A stretch of DNA of 64,000 bases from Ostrinia nubilalis (lineage: Eukaryota > Arthropoda > Insecta > Lepidoptera > Crambidae): contig NC_087104.1 in assembly GCF_963855985.1 (NCBI RefSeq), positions 4,836,001 through 4,900,000 on the forward strand. The letters run 5' to 3'. The notes under the pieces were generated by a model. That model was not told the origin of the DNA. It searched no databases and worked only from the letters and a program-made list of their open reading frames with translations. Below, piece by piece: positions 24,001 through 31,153 of the stretch. Within the stretch, counting starts at the first letter, position 1; every line of letters starts with the position of its first letter. The translations under genes and the position numbers were made by a program.

Positions 24001-27000
24001 AGTCTATTAGGATGTTTTTTTTCCATGAAATGTCAATTATGTTATATTGCATGTTATATTTTTTGTTTAAATGAAATAATAAGCGATGGGACTCGCTTTA
24101 AGTAGGATGGCCGAGCTGTTAGCGTCATATTTATATTTATACAATAACTATTGTTATTTTAGTAATTTTTAAATTGATTGTAACAATGAAGTAATAATTA
24201 ACCTATTTTATTTAATGTATTTTATTTGATTTCCGTTTATGTTGGTTCAATTAACTAGGATTGCAACAAATATTATTTTAATAACTACTGGTAATTTTAT
24301 TAATATTTATTGTCGATTATAATGGTAAAATATAAAACTATTTTTAGAAATATTTTATTATTATACACTTTCTTTAGTTTTCAATCAATTTCTGTTACGA
24401 GTTGTTAATTTGACTACAATTACAAAAGCCAATCAGAGACGTCAGCCAATCGGAAGCGTCGACCAATCACAGCACACCGACTTGTGGTGGGGGTGATTGA
24501 GCGGGGCATTCGATAGCAGAGCGAGAGTCAGTCTTGATCGAGCGCTGAGCGGAGTAACAGTTAAGGACGAAATATTAATATTGTAAAAGTGTTGTGTGAA
24601 ATATACTGTGAAAGTGCTGAAAAGTTTTACGGAGTTTAATTTCCACTGACCTGACCCAATATTATGCAATGTAAAAACCTTTTATCTATCGTTTTTCAAT
24701 GTGGATTTCTTGAAATTAAAGACGAAAATAATTATTTTGATCGTTTATTAATTATTACAAATTTTGTTCAAAATGTCCGCCTCGGCAACGTATACACTCA
24801 AGACATCTTCTTCTAATTTCGACTGTTGTCGTATGCAGCCACATTTCTCTTTTTATTACTAATAAGGCGTTTTCTATTCGTTGTAGTTTTTCTATTGTTT
24901 GAATCCGTTACGTACACCAGTTCTTTAGCTTGTCCCCAGACGTAAAAATCGAACGGAGTTAGGTCTGGGGAACGTGTAGGCCACTGTATAGGGCCATCTC
25001 TTCCAATCCACGAGTAGAAAACGCCTTTGTAGTAATAAAAAGAGAAAATTAGAAGAAGATGTCGTGAGTGTATACGTTGCCGAGGCCATTTTGAACAAAA
25101 TTTGTAATAATTAATAAACGATCAAAATAATTATTTTCGTCTTTAAATTCAAGAAATCCACATTGAAAAACGATTGGGAAAAGGTTTTTACATTGCATAA
25201 GATAAATATTTTTTACCTGTAGGTGTTAAACGTGCTATTCACACATAAAGGGGCTATAAACACAAATTTCGCAAATCAGTCCGAGTAGAGTCAATGCACT
25301 AATTTAAGTAATTTGTGAAGTTGTTGTTATTATTTATACAAGATTAGTATACCGTTTGAATGAGGATAGACTAGAGAAGTTTTGATAAAATCCGAAGATC
25401 GCTATCTCTTTTAAAAAAAAAATTATACCCATTTAAACTTAAATGTTCAGTCCGTTTTTAACTTTTCTGAAAACTTCAAAGCTGAATTTTAAAAAAACTA
25501 GATGATATTTGCCAGTAAATTTAGATTTGATGCAACCCTACATTAATGCACGTCAAAACAAAATATTTACTTTAGGGCTGCGCCTAGTAGTTTTTTTTTT
25601 AATCGAAATTAAATGATGCGATTTGGGTATTTTGGTGAAATTACTAAAAAAAATAATTTAAAAGTAGCCGCCTGGCATGGAACGTGTTATGGGGGCTGAA
25701 AATATAGGAAATGACCCATTCTATCCGCCAAATCATTTTGGCACACGATGCGCCAAACACCCTGTATATCATCTGCCGACCACAAAGGTACTTTTGAGTC
25801 AAATCCTTTTTATAAGCGCGAACGAAGCAACAAAAACGCAGTAAGGAAAAGGCGCGGCGACAATTAATATTGCTCAGCCATATTCATTTATGTAAATAGA
25901 AATGAGTTCTACGAACTAGTTATAAAAAGACCATAAAAATGGACATGTTTGTCTATAATAGGGTATTTTGCATCTTTTAATAGCTACTAAAAGTTCAATT
26001 CTCAGATGTAATATTTTTAAAACATTATTTAATTGGGAACTGGGACTGCTTAAAAATCACCTTTAAAACAATTAAGCCATCAATGATCGTCAAATTTTTA
26101 TTTTATATTTGTAGAGGAACTGTATAAAACTCATGGGCAACCTAGCATGTTTTTGAAGTACATATTTGCTTTTTAGAGCCACATAACTTGGGCCGATTGT
26201 AAGGGTATTGATACTAGTAGTGTTATTTCGATTGTAAATTCTAATGTTTTAAAGATTCTTGCTTGAACTCTTGTAAGCGGATAGGATCTAGAATGCCGCG
26301 CCATTTTATCGATTTTACGTGATAAGTTCATACATTTGTCGCCTAAAATCATCGATAAAATTTTATCACGGCACATCCTAGTCCGGCTGAACTGCAGCTA
26401 TAGTATTATCGACCATCGTTTTAGAGAGCTGTGGAGGAAGTTCTTCAAAATACCCTAAACACAAACTTTGAAAGAATGAATATTAAGAATGTATTACCTC
26501 TCCTTTATTCGTGTCGTATAACCGAATACCGGGCTGCTGGGGATGGAATGGCGCTACAACGAGTCGAACCGGCACTATGTTATCGGCGTTCAGCCACAAA
26601 ACATTCTCGTACTCTTCGGCTAAGTAGTTCGGCGCGAGCCCATACAGTTGCACCATGTATTTGTCTTTCAGGTAACTGCAAACAAAATTATATTATGTAC
26701 AGATGAAGGCACATCAAGTTAAGCATTTGGCATGTTATGTAGTTGCAATAGATTTATATTTTAGGTACAACAAAAAAGTGTAGTATGATGTGCTTTTTTT
26801 TACTGTAAAAACTCAATCCTCAAAATCAAGACTCCAAAAGACAAGTCTACCCAGTTTGAGAACTACTAGAAGTCATAAGATATTTTATGAAATTGCTTCC
26901 GTAAAAAAAATACGTAAGAATGTTCATCAGCACAAAGATGCCCAATTTCTGACTACATTTAAGACGTAAAATGTAGCTCATTTCATAGAAATTACAAGCA

Positions 27001-30000
27001 TTTTGCAACTAACTGTGAAATCCAAATCAAATACAAGTTTTTCATTCGAGACACAATGATAATAAATTAATCGTAAAATATACACATCCTTATCAATATA
27101 ACATTTACTCACTTGACACTGTAGTGCATCTCAAATAGCTTGGGGAGATAATAGTTTGCGTGCCGCTTGGGAAAAGGCCCATGACGCTTATTTATTATCT
27201 TTGGTATATACTTTTTACAGTTTCTCACTACTTCATTCATTGATAGTTTCTCTTCAGTTATGGCACGGCACCTGAAACATAGTTATTACTACAGTTGCCG
27301 CGAATACTCGCTATTATTCGGTATTCGGCATTACTCGACATTTTTTTGATATTCGTCGAATACCGAATAATAGCTAGTATTATTCGGCATTCGGCGAATA
27401 GTCGTCTAAAATAAACTTTTAGTGAACAAAAAAACTAATGAGTTAAAAACAATCATATTTTTATTATTTCCCTAATAAAACAATGTACCTGTGCCTATCA
27501 TATTCATGAAATTAAATTAGTTAGGCTTTTTAATTAATATTTTAAATCCAACAGAGGCAGATTGTGGTGCAAAAAAACATTTTTTTCTGCACGTTCGGGA
27601 GCAAGTTGGTTTCGTTTTTCCTCGTAAATAAACCTGCCTCGGAAAATAGTCTTTCTGAATAAACAGAGCTTGCTGGTGTGATTAAGTATCGTTTAGCAAG
27701 CTTACTTAATATAGGAAATCTATTCTTATTGGTACTCAAAGTCCACCATTCATATGGGATTATTTTTCTGTCAGCCTTTGCTAATGCGATGTAGTGGGCG
27801 ATTTCTTCAGCAGTGGCACTCTTGGAGTGCTCTTTAGTAGGTTGCTCTATACAGGGTGGAAACGATAAGTGATCTCATTCGATTATTTCTAAATTATACC
27901 AGATATAAAAAAAACTAGTTATTGATCCTGAAGTGCTTCATGAGATCTATCAAACGGTATCGATTGTAGGTTACAGAATAAACTGGATCTATCCGAAAAT
28001 TCAATGTTTATTTATTTATTTATTTATTGCACATAATGGATACATTGTATATTGTTAGGTTCCATACATTTAGTAAAGCCACGTAATATTAAAAACTACA
28101 CAAGATATCGTAAACCTGGTTACAGATCCTAAAAGTGCTTCACGAGCTCTATCCAACGGTACTAACAATAGGTTACAGAATAAACTGGATCTATCCAAAA
28201 AATCTATGTTTCCATCTTCCATAAATTTAGTACTACCACAATCAAGGCACTCATCTCTTGATAATATTATAGCAAGTAAGGATTAAAACTAATGTTTGCC
28301 ATAACTAATTCTAGATAAGAATGCATAATTATGAGTTTATTTTAAGATTATTATTTAATTAAAAGAAAAAACATTTCTAATATTGTGTGGTTGGCATACA
28401 TTTATTATGGAAGCTGGAAACATTGAATTTTCGGATAGTTCCAGTTTATTTTGTAACCTATTATTGGTAGGTACTGTTCGAAAGAGCTCGTGAAGCAAAT
28501 TTAGAATCAGTAACCAGTTTTTCGATATCTTGTGTAGTTTAGAAATAATCAAGTGAGATCACTTATTGTTTCCACCCTTTAGATGATTCTTCAAAACATG
28601 CCCAAAATTTACTACATACTATGTAGGTATGTATAACATGAAACAGATTTATTTAACTTTATTGTTTTCTTTTCTCACAACCTTAGAAGAAATAAGAAAT
28701 AATTTTAATGTTTTTATGTCGAATAGTAATGTCGAGTTATTCGACTATTCGCCAAAGTGAATGGCGATTAATCGGTATTCGACTATTCGCTATAACCACT
28801 ATTCGCGGCAACTCTAGTTATTACTTTAACTATGTAATTATAATAATGACGTTCGTGTTATTGTAGTTTTTAATATTAATTCAAGAGCTAGGTAAAAAGT
28901 AGTAGCATTAATTTATTGATAAAAAATAATGTAATTATATGAATTATAATAATACCCAGAAGTAATTTTATAGCTTCTTGAAATACTAAAAACTACAACA
29001 ATATAAACATTTATTGTTAAATGTATAATCTTTATGTAGATAGGTAATAACATCTTAATAGCTTGAAGACATGAAACCTTCAAAGAGATTGTTGTAATGT
29101 AGAAATTATTATGGTGGGCCCATTCTTAATCAGCCTCTTTTGTATGATCAATCGTAAATGGTTTGAAATATGGAATTAAACAAAATGTTCATTTTTAAAG
29201 GGCTACTCTCACTCACAGGGACACTCTCTGGTCTGTCTGACAGATTCAACCAGACTGGACTGCAAATATTCATCTGGAATTCTTGTTTTACATTTTAGCT
29301 TATTTAATGCTTATGTTCTTATACTCTTCAGATAACCATGCATGTTTATTTCTAAGCAATCCTGCTGAGTATAGTTCTAGTATCGGTAATTTAAGCGTCA
29401 GTAATTACAGTCCTATTGTTTCATTTGTGTGATATTTTTAATCCATGAATTCTATTGTAGTCAGTGTAAATAGGCTTAAAACACTAGCTTAAAAAACTTA
29501 TCATTATTATCTTTCAGTAATAATCATCTTTTAATCAGACCTTAGTATATTTACAATTATTAATTAAAGCTTCCACTAAGTCAGACCAGTGCTTTAGCAA
29601 ACTGCAATGAAACTTAAAATTTAAAATTAAATTCTATAAAAAAATGTCTCCAACACTTGATGAACTCATAAAATCGTAGTGAGATTTGTAAAGAAGCATT
29701 TGAATTTTAACTTTACAAAATATCTTCTTGCAGAAGATTTTCCTAAAACATACAAAATGACCTGACAATGACGATGATCGGGGTATGCTATCTGATAATT
29801 TTTTTATCTCTCATTGTATAACAATCAGTCAGAAGATTTGTAGATTAAAGGCAATCAGAGCAATACAATAACAACAATAAATTCATTCATACTCACATAT
29901 CCGTGATGCCCAAGCCGAGCAGCTCTTGCTTATGATCGGGATACCGGATCTCCGAGACTTGATTGTCATTGATGTCAATTCTGGCTTGTTGAAAGTAATA

Positions 30001-31153
30001 GTCAAAGGTGACCTCATCCAATGACATCAAGAGCCCCAATCTTGGGACCTATTATCAAAAATATAGCAATTAGCATTGATTACTAAACTTATTTATTGCA
30101 AGTAAGGAAATGGACTTAATGGAGAAGGAATTCTTTAAGGACTCTTAAAGAATTATAAACCACAGATCTTTATCATTATGAATCTATGAATTTAAACTAT
30201 AATTAACACAGTTTAGATATAGATCTCATTGGTTTAGATTGGATTTGATTCATTCAATTGTTTTAATAGTTTAAATGTATGAAACTATTAAAACAATTGA
30301 ATGAATCAAATCCAAAAATTTAAATATCTTCAATGTCTTGTTAAATGTTTGGATTTTAAAACTTTTATCTTATCAAGCAAGCTTAGGTACATGTTTTGAT
30401 TTAAATTAAGAGTAATTTGTAGGTAGGTACTGTGACATCTCTTTTAGATTTAAGGTCATAAGCCTTACAGATTGTCTTAATGACCAAAAACTGTTCAAGT
30501 TTCTTTAATTCATGGAACTTGTGAGATTTCAGACACTATGCAAAAGTAATTGTGTCTCGCATTTATCAGTACCTAAGGCATATGAAAGGTTAAACTTTGA
30601 TAATTTGATATCATTCAATTGAAATTATTATTTGATGGTTTTTAATATGCTGCCTATCAACAACACCAGGATAAAGATATGTATTGTTATCTACCCATCT
30701 GCACAGTTCTTATCTATTACACAACACAAACAACATTATTATTGTGATATGATGCTAAAAGATAACAAATACACTATGGTGTATGTGACAATTACTATGC
30801 ACACATAATAAACATAGCATGTACAGTAACATGAGTTAATTCAATTATCACATGCATATTCAAACACAATCTGAGGGTCAAATTGACAACTTAGGCCAAG
30901 CACTTACTTTGAAACGAATCCTCAGCTCATAGTCCCTGGAGCTTGATAAGACTTCGCAGTTGTCTTTGAGAAAATACCGACTCCCTTTGATTCTCAATGC
31001 AAACAACGTACGCGTCAAGGGAGGTATGTTGTACTTCTTGCATAAAATAATGCACAATTGCTCAGCTGTAAAAGTCCTTGTGGGGCATTCTATGATTACT
31101 GGAGCACGCTCTGTAACCACTGACACGGTAACCGTGTCGTCTCTTGAGGCCAT
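1..31153 (-). CDS. hop: JAK tyrosine kinase (hopscotch), 5' 17 coding exons; gene runs off the left edge
   Basis: Cytoplasmic kinase of the JAK/STAT pathway, bound to cytokine receptors. Exons in reading order: 31153-30908, 30048-29897, 27271-27113, 26675-26498, 18067-17913, 17700-17608, 17506-17387, 17198-17050, 16687-16553, 13034-12916, 12715-12579, 3458-3261, 2872-2722, 2034-1896, 777-700, 596-484, 233-1. All are GT/AG and phases join without a break, giving about 851 residues. FERM is about 1-330, SH2 about 330-430 (GCYILRQC carries the phosphotyrosine Arg), pseudokinase JH2 about 465-710 (VGSGNITV loop, AFK Lys, HGY in place of HRD, SGP in place of DFG, WAFATTLWEVFSYG), then a Ser-rich linker. 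JH1 is not in the window. Start chosen at MASRDDTV (31153) with a good ATGG context; an in-frame ATG lies 24 nt upstream. Transposons fill the introns without breaking the frame. Family identity is firm; the symbol rests on domain order in an insect. Confidence 0.9.
262..365 (+). repeat. MITE-like repeat near a hop splice acceptor
   Basis: Inverted partner at 26283-26395. It begins about 30 bp upstream of the acceptor for the exon starting at 233 (minus). Confidence 0.55.
1205..1900 (-). repeat. Minisatellite repeating the splice donor of a hop exon
   Basis: The last bases of the exon ending at 1896 plus its donor (CACATGCTGCACAGAG then GTCAGT) recur downstream in the intron at about 1829, 1757, 1696, 1628 and 1205, with a period of 63-70 bp in the proximal group. 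Copies at about 1628, 1757 and 1829 keep a usable GTCAG donor; that near 1696 lost four bases before it, and that near 1205 has GCCTG. Confidence 0.85.
2283..2684. mobile_element. MITE fragment plus Lep1/Helitron-like repeat in a hop intron
   Basis: 2283-2475 resembles the MITE at 46506-46687 (GCTCACCAG, CACTAGCGAG, GTGCCAAC). 2489-2684 is a common Lepidopteran repeat running from CTAGCTTTTGCCCGCGGCTT to TTATAATATTAGTAGGAT; a similar copy is at 60222-60482. Confidence 0.6.
2945..3080. mobile_element. MITE fragment (GAGTAAATACAAATGAGTAG end)
   Basis: Matches the complete copy at 43450-43648 through the CGCGGTTTGTATGTGAGCGC core. Only one terminus is clear here. Confidence 0.55.
3716..3790. 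repeat. Fragment that looks like a dispersed Lepidopteran repeat
   Basis: Contains GCAAGTGCTGAGAAGAAGCG. I recognise the text as repetitive but no second copy lies in the window. Confidence 0.35.
4291..5368 (+). repeat. 5' LTR of the BEL/Pao element
   Basis: Matches 11157-12234. It contains a short internal tandem repeat, about four copies of a unit with core TTTATTTTAGAAAACAGTTA, at 4534-4622, repeated in the 3' LTR. The last base is G here and A in the other copy. Confidence 0.9.
5460..11123 (+). CDS. BEL/Pao Gag-Pol polyprotein
   Basis: Single open frame of 1,887 codons from the ATG at 5460 (MPVTRSRGRP). The frame is open back to 5136 inside the LTR, but the Met at 5460 lies past the LTR end and fits a Gag start. 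Order: Pro-rich and coiled Gag (to about 440), Cys/His knuckles about 464-529 (CPVCSLPNHSADKC), aspartic protease LLDDGS about 577, reverse transcriptase with YMDD about 987, RNase H with FVDAS about 1167, integrase with HH-CC finger (HHGG..CQQC) about 1524 and a DDE core (LDYFG about 1593, SDNG about 1655, GGAWERL about 1701). This is the standard Gag-PR-RT-RH-IN order of Pao elements. I saw no stop or frameshift, so the element may be active. It is transcribed opposite to hop. Confidence 0.92.
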   Translation: MPVTRSRGRPAEPIEAQERPEESAPATASQSVAAPRPSAPEPVRHIEPPGSPSEAPPPPPAPSSQQQHDDAARASSTKSDRARRIARAKQKIARLKLELEEARLAVLEEDSQDGESVASGESLGQARVAEWLNTVPPPPPAAPLSAPQQSTGVAPPPGVPHAPPPGVSHAPPPPPGAPHALPTGVSIAQQLAAPLSGVAPPHSVQLKQSSSSKPPPAATGYHRSEGQFDLNELAAAIAQAARPHGATPRFIGELMPFGGSHLDWLAFRAGYQETERYFTEIENTARLRRALKGKAKEAVSSLLIVNTSPAEIIGELETRFGRPETIALAEIERLRNVQKPTDAPRDIIQFASRIKNSVATLRALQQPQYMYNPEVVKQVTEKLTPSLRYRWFDFSRDQPPEEPDLVRLHRFVTREAEACGKYADPELVGGAEEQQQRAAPRNRPQRAYNSRSDSEKCDNRSEKCPVCSLPNHSADKCRKFVRANNSERWSIAKADRLCFRCLNPRRGGHKCEDRQCGEDGCERTHHPLLHFKRPEVPASRSETVTAANSSGKSTVSFLKILPVTVVGPKANIDTFALLDDGSTVTLIDEDLAKRAGATGPIDPLSIEAIAGARVTRTDSRRVKLVLRGQDEEHSLRGRTIKNLRLAAQHIDRDLSKYQHLQDIETRVRYAEARPTILIGQDNWELLLANEVRRGAATEPVASRTPLGWVLHGSSSRSLGHTVHHVYRLNEESDNRIEEMIKKHFAIESLGVTPKKTRADPEERALRILESETIKLPTAGYETGLLWATDHPELPNNYDQALTRLHSTERKLDKQPELGAAYERQMTQLIEKGYAEEAATAPSTTGRIWYLPHFPVLHPAKPGKVRPVFDAAARTKGTCLNDHLLSGPDLLQSLPGVLMRFRQHAVAVAADIQEMFLRIQVHEKDRDALRFLWRSHRREGPPTEYRMKSVIFGAACSPCTALFVKNHNAERHRADHPDAAEAIVRHHYMDDYLQSFETVEEAVRVSTDVRTVHADANFHLAKWASNRSEVLEVHRAEAAATRDVTLEDIEEKVLGLTWRPTCDTLGFNLNFARVPDVDSGQTPTKREALRTVMSLFDPLGLASPITIVAKQLLQEAWRVGVDWDVRLPPPLSTGWSEWVRQLAALRDVNLPRCHPGYSRATRRELHTFVDASEKAYAAAVYWRTEDEDGRVHVTLAAARARVAPLKLTSIPRLELQAAVLGCRLARTAADEYQLKADRRVFWSDSKTVLAWLRAGPRSFKPFVAHRVAEIEEDTQAKEWRWVPTQQNVADDATRGAPVNFTQHHRWFTGPKFLYEPADSWPAEKIEQAAPTGEERTHSVASSIVEPRVSDALPSPHRFSSWLRLIRATARVLQAIHRFRAPLRRARPQSANVNSYKRTTRNTEADPTWRRVAKPTAPPTPRRAVLTEDVIPPLAAEHIVWAEELWVRAVQQEAFGAELEALKKTEAVSNDSRLRSLALAFDPCEPVIKLKSRITAAENITEEQKHPIVLDGNHQYTKLYVAWTHQKLHHGGVETVLNEIRQRFWVIRARPIVRSVIKSCQQCRIRRAVAAVPPTGDHPTGRLAHHQRPFTYTGLDYFGPLSVTVGRQHQKRYVALFTCLTTRAVHLEVAASLSTDSAVLALRRMMARRGQPSEIWSDNGTNLRGADVELQRAALQASRQEAANHLIRWRYIPPSAPFMGGAWERLVRSVKDALSTVLRERHPHEETLATLLCEAEYTVNSRPLTHVSVDPDDAEALTPNHFLLGGSGRIQQPGTFTEADVASRHHWRRAQRLADEFWDRWVREYLPELQHRREPHGSGAPLNIGDLVLIADSNLPRNVWPRGRVVQVYPGRDGIVRAADVATRTGVLRRPTKKLVVLPTSTVVTPSEV
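11157..12234 (+). repeat. 3' LTR of the BEL/Pao element
   Basis: Direct repeat of 4291-5368, followed by the AGATG target duplication at 12235-12239. Confidence 0.92.
12780..12915. other. Short hop intron sequence, nothing recognised
   Basis: AT-rich intron between the exons ending at 12916 and starting at 12715. No repeat or frame stands out. Confidence 0.4.
13128..13246 (-). mobile_element. RTE-type LINE 3' end fragment
   Basis: On the minus strand it encodes the terminal residues AWMRAAQDRSLWK and WTSFG, then a stop and a CGAA-type tail, the 3' end seen in other copies at 48347-48560. Truncated at its 5' side. Confidence 0.7.
13250..13345. repeat. Low-complexity A-run/T-run cluster
   Basis: Runs of 8-10 A or T alternate with short CG, CTGG or CCTG spacers. 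This makes several overlapping imperfect hairpins such as A8-CG-T8. Confidence 0.7.
13460..16152 (-). mobile_element. Mariner-like DNA transposon relic with CAGGGTGTAAAAAAACC termini
   Basis: CAGGGTGTAAAAAAACCTAT at 13460 and the inverse ending near 16152 form inverted termini of about 40 bp, with TA at both sides. A transposon-type N-terminal domain relic is coded on minus at 14188-13790. Two diverged copies of a block of about 400 bp lie at 14750-15010 and 15160-15430. The rest is AT-rich with no frame. Confidence 0.6.
13790..14188 (-). pseudogene. Relic of a DUF4817-type transposon protein N-terminus
   Basis: MPNHTYSAREYVNMVYCYG resembles the helix-turn-helix-like start common in insect mobile-element proteins. 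The frame then shifts after EALQ, picks up HRIDARIF-like text, and breaks again near 13960. Not a working gene. Family assignment from memory of the motif, moderate certainty. Confidence 0.5.
16745..16912. mobile_element. Short MITE with GTAGCACACTTATCAAC termini
   Basis: Inverted ends: TAGCACACTTATCAACCCGG at about 16749 against the complement of CTCCGAGTTGATAAGTCTGC near 16906. It lies about 60 bp from the hop exon at 16687. Confidence 0.5.
18068..18861. other. hop intron, unique AT-rich sequence
   Basis: Intron between exons 26498 and 18067. This part holds no repeat, frame or RNA gene that I can recognise. A short frame at 18092-18325 has no known content. Confidence 0.4.
19107..19717. 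mobile_element. MITE nested in the left arm of the foldback element
   Basis: Inverted ends AAAGGACAATGACCAAAA and the complement of TTTTGGTCATTGTCCTTT, each followed by GTCCACCACTAACGAGACC-like sequence. The right arm of the host element reads straight across this place, which marks it as an insertion. Confidence 0.65.
20032..20576 (+). repeat. 5' LTR of the gag-only element
   Basis: Starts TGTTAGCGTCATA, ends ACCTGACCCAATA; copy at 24117-24661. Confidence 0.88.
20578..20594 (+). promoter_or_regulatory. Putative tRNA-Leu primer binding site
   Basis: GTCAGAAGTGGGATT lies directly inside the 5' LTR and resembles the complement of a tRNA-Leu 3' end. Based on remembered tRNA sequence; not searched. 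Confidence 0.45.
21107..22627 (+). CDS. Gag-like protein with N-terminal decapeptide repeats and three CCHC knuckles
   Basis: 506 residues from ATGATGGAGG. Residues 7-96 are nine copies of a decapeptide of the form DALGGGFERR (30-bp DNA repeat), the last one degenerate. A basic Ser/Arg-rich segment follows (about 130-205), then a Gag capsid-like region (about 215-395; TWITKVEE, LPKLSGVARTWYQG) and three zinc knuckles about 430-490 (CFNCNEIGHPSFKC, CHNCNEVGHRSYKC, CMTCDRVGHLTSNC). It would package RNA as a structural protein. No pol follows in frame or by shift. The repeat is unusual for Gag and also leaves the opposite strand open. Confidence 0.85.
   Translation: MMEDSDDALGGGFDRRDALGGGFERRDALGGGFERRDALGGGFERRDALGGGFERRDALGGGFERRDALGGGFERRDALGGGSKRRTALGGGLRMRYKGVPEERDKEGNTSDEEGSVILPSRQEGVRHATCKGRTNRSSRPVLRRRRYTTSSSGTEGEPLSPSPREKRSSRKRRGTGDSRKRARVIYSSSESRNQSPSPKRKRPLENREEERDTKLVDKFLSILEKVKSSDKPKITFNSSVIPEFDPLSRDQTVSTWITKVEECAEVYGWEEREIIHYSLPKLSGVARTWYQGLTSILHTWSEWKRKLIESFPCREDYAELLTEMLSKKAKYGDSLEHYYYAKINLINRCKITGKQAVDCLLYSIEDRAVKVGAQAAQFREPEQVLKYFKTVKIGQSRDNQDTMRRRSENNVDCADSSKSGNTNPIIRCFNCNEIGHPSFKCEKTASSVKCHNCNEVGHRSYKCDKAPSKCMTCDRVGHLTSNCYKNIGKSVSNESENTSKQKLVS
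21125..21394 (+). repeat. 30-bp tandem repeat, nine units, within gag
   Basis: Unit core GATGCCCTAGGTGGAGGGTT. Six inner units are identical or nearly so; the first, eighth and ninth differ. In frame, so each unit adds ten residues. Confidence 0.93.
22628..24116 (+). other. Degenerate interior of the gag-only element
   Basis: No long frame. Near 22790-22880 a protease-like string (DDTTLPILSGVGANMVI) can be read with breaks on either side. A (CTT)n microsatellite lies at 22946-22975. Confidence 0.5.
22946..22975 (+). repeat. (CTT)n microsatellite
   Basis: About nine CTT units. Confidence 0.85.
24117..24661 (+). repeat. 3' LTR of the gag-only element
   Basis: Copy of 20032-20576, followed by the TTAT target duplication. 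Confidence 0.88.
24890..25015 (-). pseudogene. Mariner/Tc1-type transposase relic
   Basis: On minus it reads QWPTRSPDLTPFDFYVWG and KELVYVTDSN, the region of the third catalytic Asp in IS630/mariner transposases. Only about 40 residues remain, in the loop of the foldback element. Confidence 0.7.
25767..26280. other. hop intron, nothing recognised
   Basis: AT-rich unique sequence. Confidence 0.4.
26283..26395 (-). repeat. MITE-like repeat, inverted copy of 262-365
   Basis: Shares the stretch around ATTTTATCGATTTTACGTGATAAG with 262-365 on the opposite strand. Both copies have ATCGATAAAATTTTATCA-like inner palindromes. Confidence 0.55.
26676..27112. other. hop intron, nothing recognised
   Basis: AT-rich, no repeat or frame seen. 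Confidence 0.4.
27542..27780 (-). pseudogene. hAT transposase C-terminal dimerisation domain fragment
   Basis: Reads EWWTLSTNKNRFPILSKLAK then RYLITPASSVYSERLFSEAG, the hATC signature. No catalytic region is present. Confidence 0.85.
27852..28579. mobile_element. Foldback MITE (CAGGGTGGAAACGAT family) inside the hAT relic
   Basis: TA at 27850-27851 and 28580-28581. Ends are inverted, with a third, direct copy of the arm at about 28098-28250. The same family flanks the BEL element. Confidence 0.72.
28825..29896. other. hop intron, nothing recognised
   Basis: AT-rich unique sequence without frames or clear repeats. Confidence 0.4.
30241..30313. repeat. Perfect 32-bp inverted repeat (hairpin)
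   Basis: Left arm 30241-30272, loop of nine bases 30273-30281, right arm 30282-30313; I found no mismatch. AT-rich, in the first hop intron, no transposon ends seen around it. Confidence 0.9.

Larger units (their letters stand above)
20032..24661 (+). mobile_element. Non-autonomous gag-only LTR retrotransposon
   Basis: Two 545-bp LTRs (20032-20576 and 24117-24661) appear identical base for base by eye. They are flanked by the 4-bp duplication TTAT (20028-20031, 24662-24665), a size typical of Ty3/gypsy elements. The site just inside the 5' LTR, GTCAGAAGTGGGATT, resembles a tRNA-Leu primer binding site. The interior has one open gag (21107-22627) and about 1.5 kb with only traces of a protease-like stretch near 22790 and no RT or integrase. 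Identical LTRs mean a very recent insertion, so an autonomous partner should exist elsewhere. Confidence 0.85.
18862..25764. mobile_element. Large foldback mariner-like element (CAGGGTGTTTGGCGCATCG termini)
   Basis: Termini at 18862 and 25764 are inverted copies flanked by TA (18860-18861, 25765-25766). Inverted arms run for roughly 900 bp, allowing for insertions. The loop contains a transposase relic (24890-25015, minus). The left arm carries a further MITE (19107-19717) absent from the right arm, and the LTR element 20032-24661 inserted at a TTAT site. Confidence 0.75.
27290..28816 (-). mobile_element. hAT transposon relic with 8-bp target duplication
   Basis: TACAGTTGCCGCG at 27290 and CGCGGCAACTCTA ending at 28816 are inverted ends. 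GTTATTAC is duplicated at 27282-27289 and 28817-28824, the 8-bp size of hAT elements. ATTCGG-rich subterminal repeats follow both ends. A transposase dimerisation fragment is at 27542-27780. A foldback MITE (27852-28579) is inserted. Confidence 0.88.
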
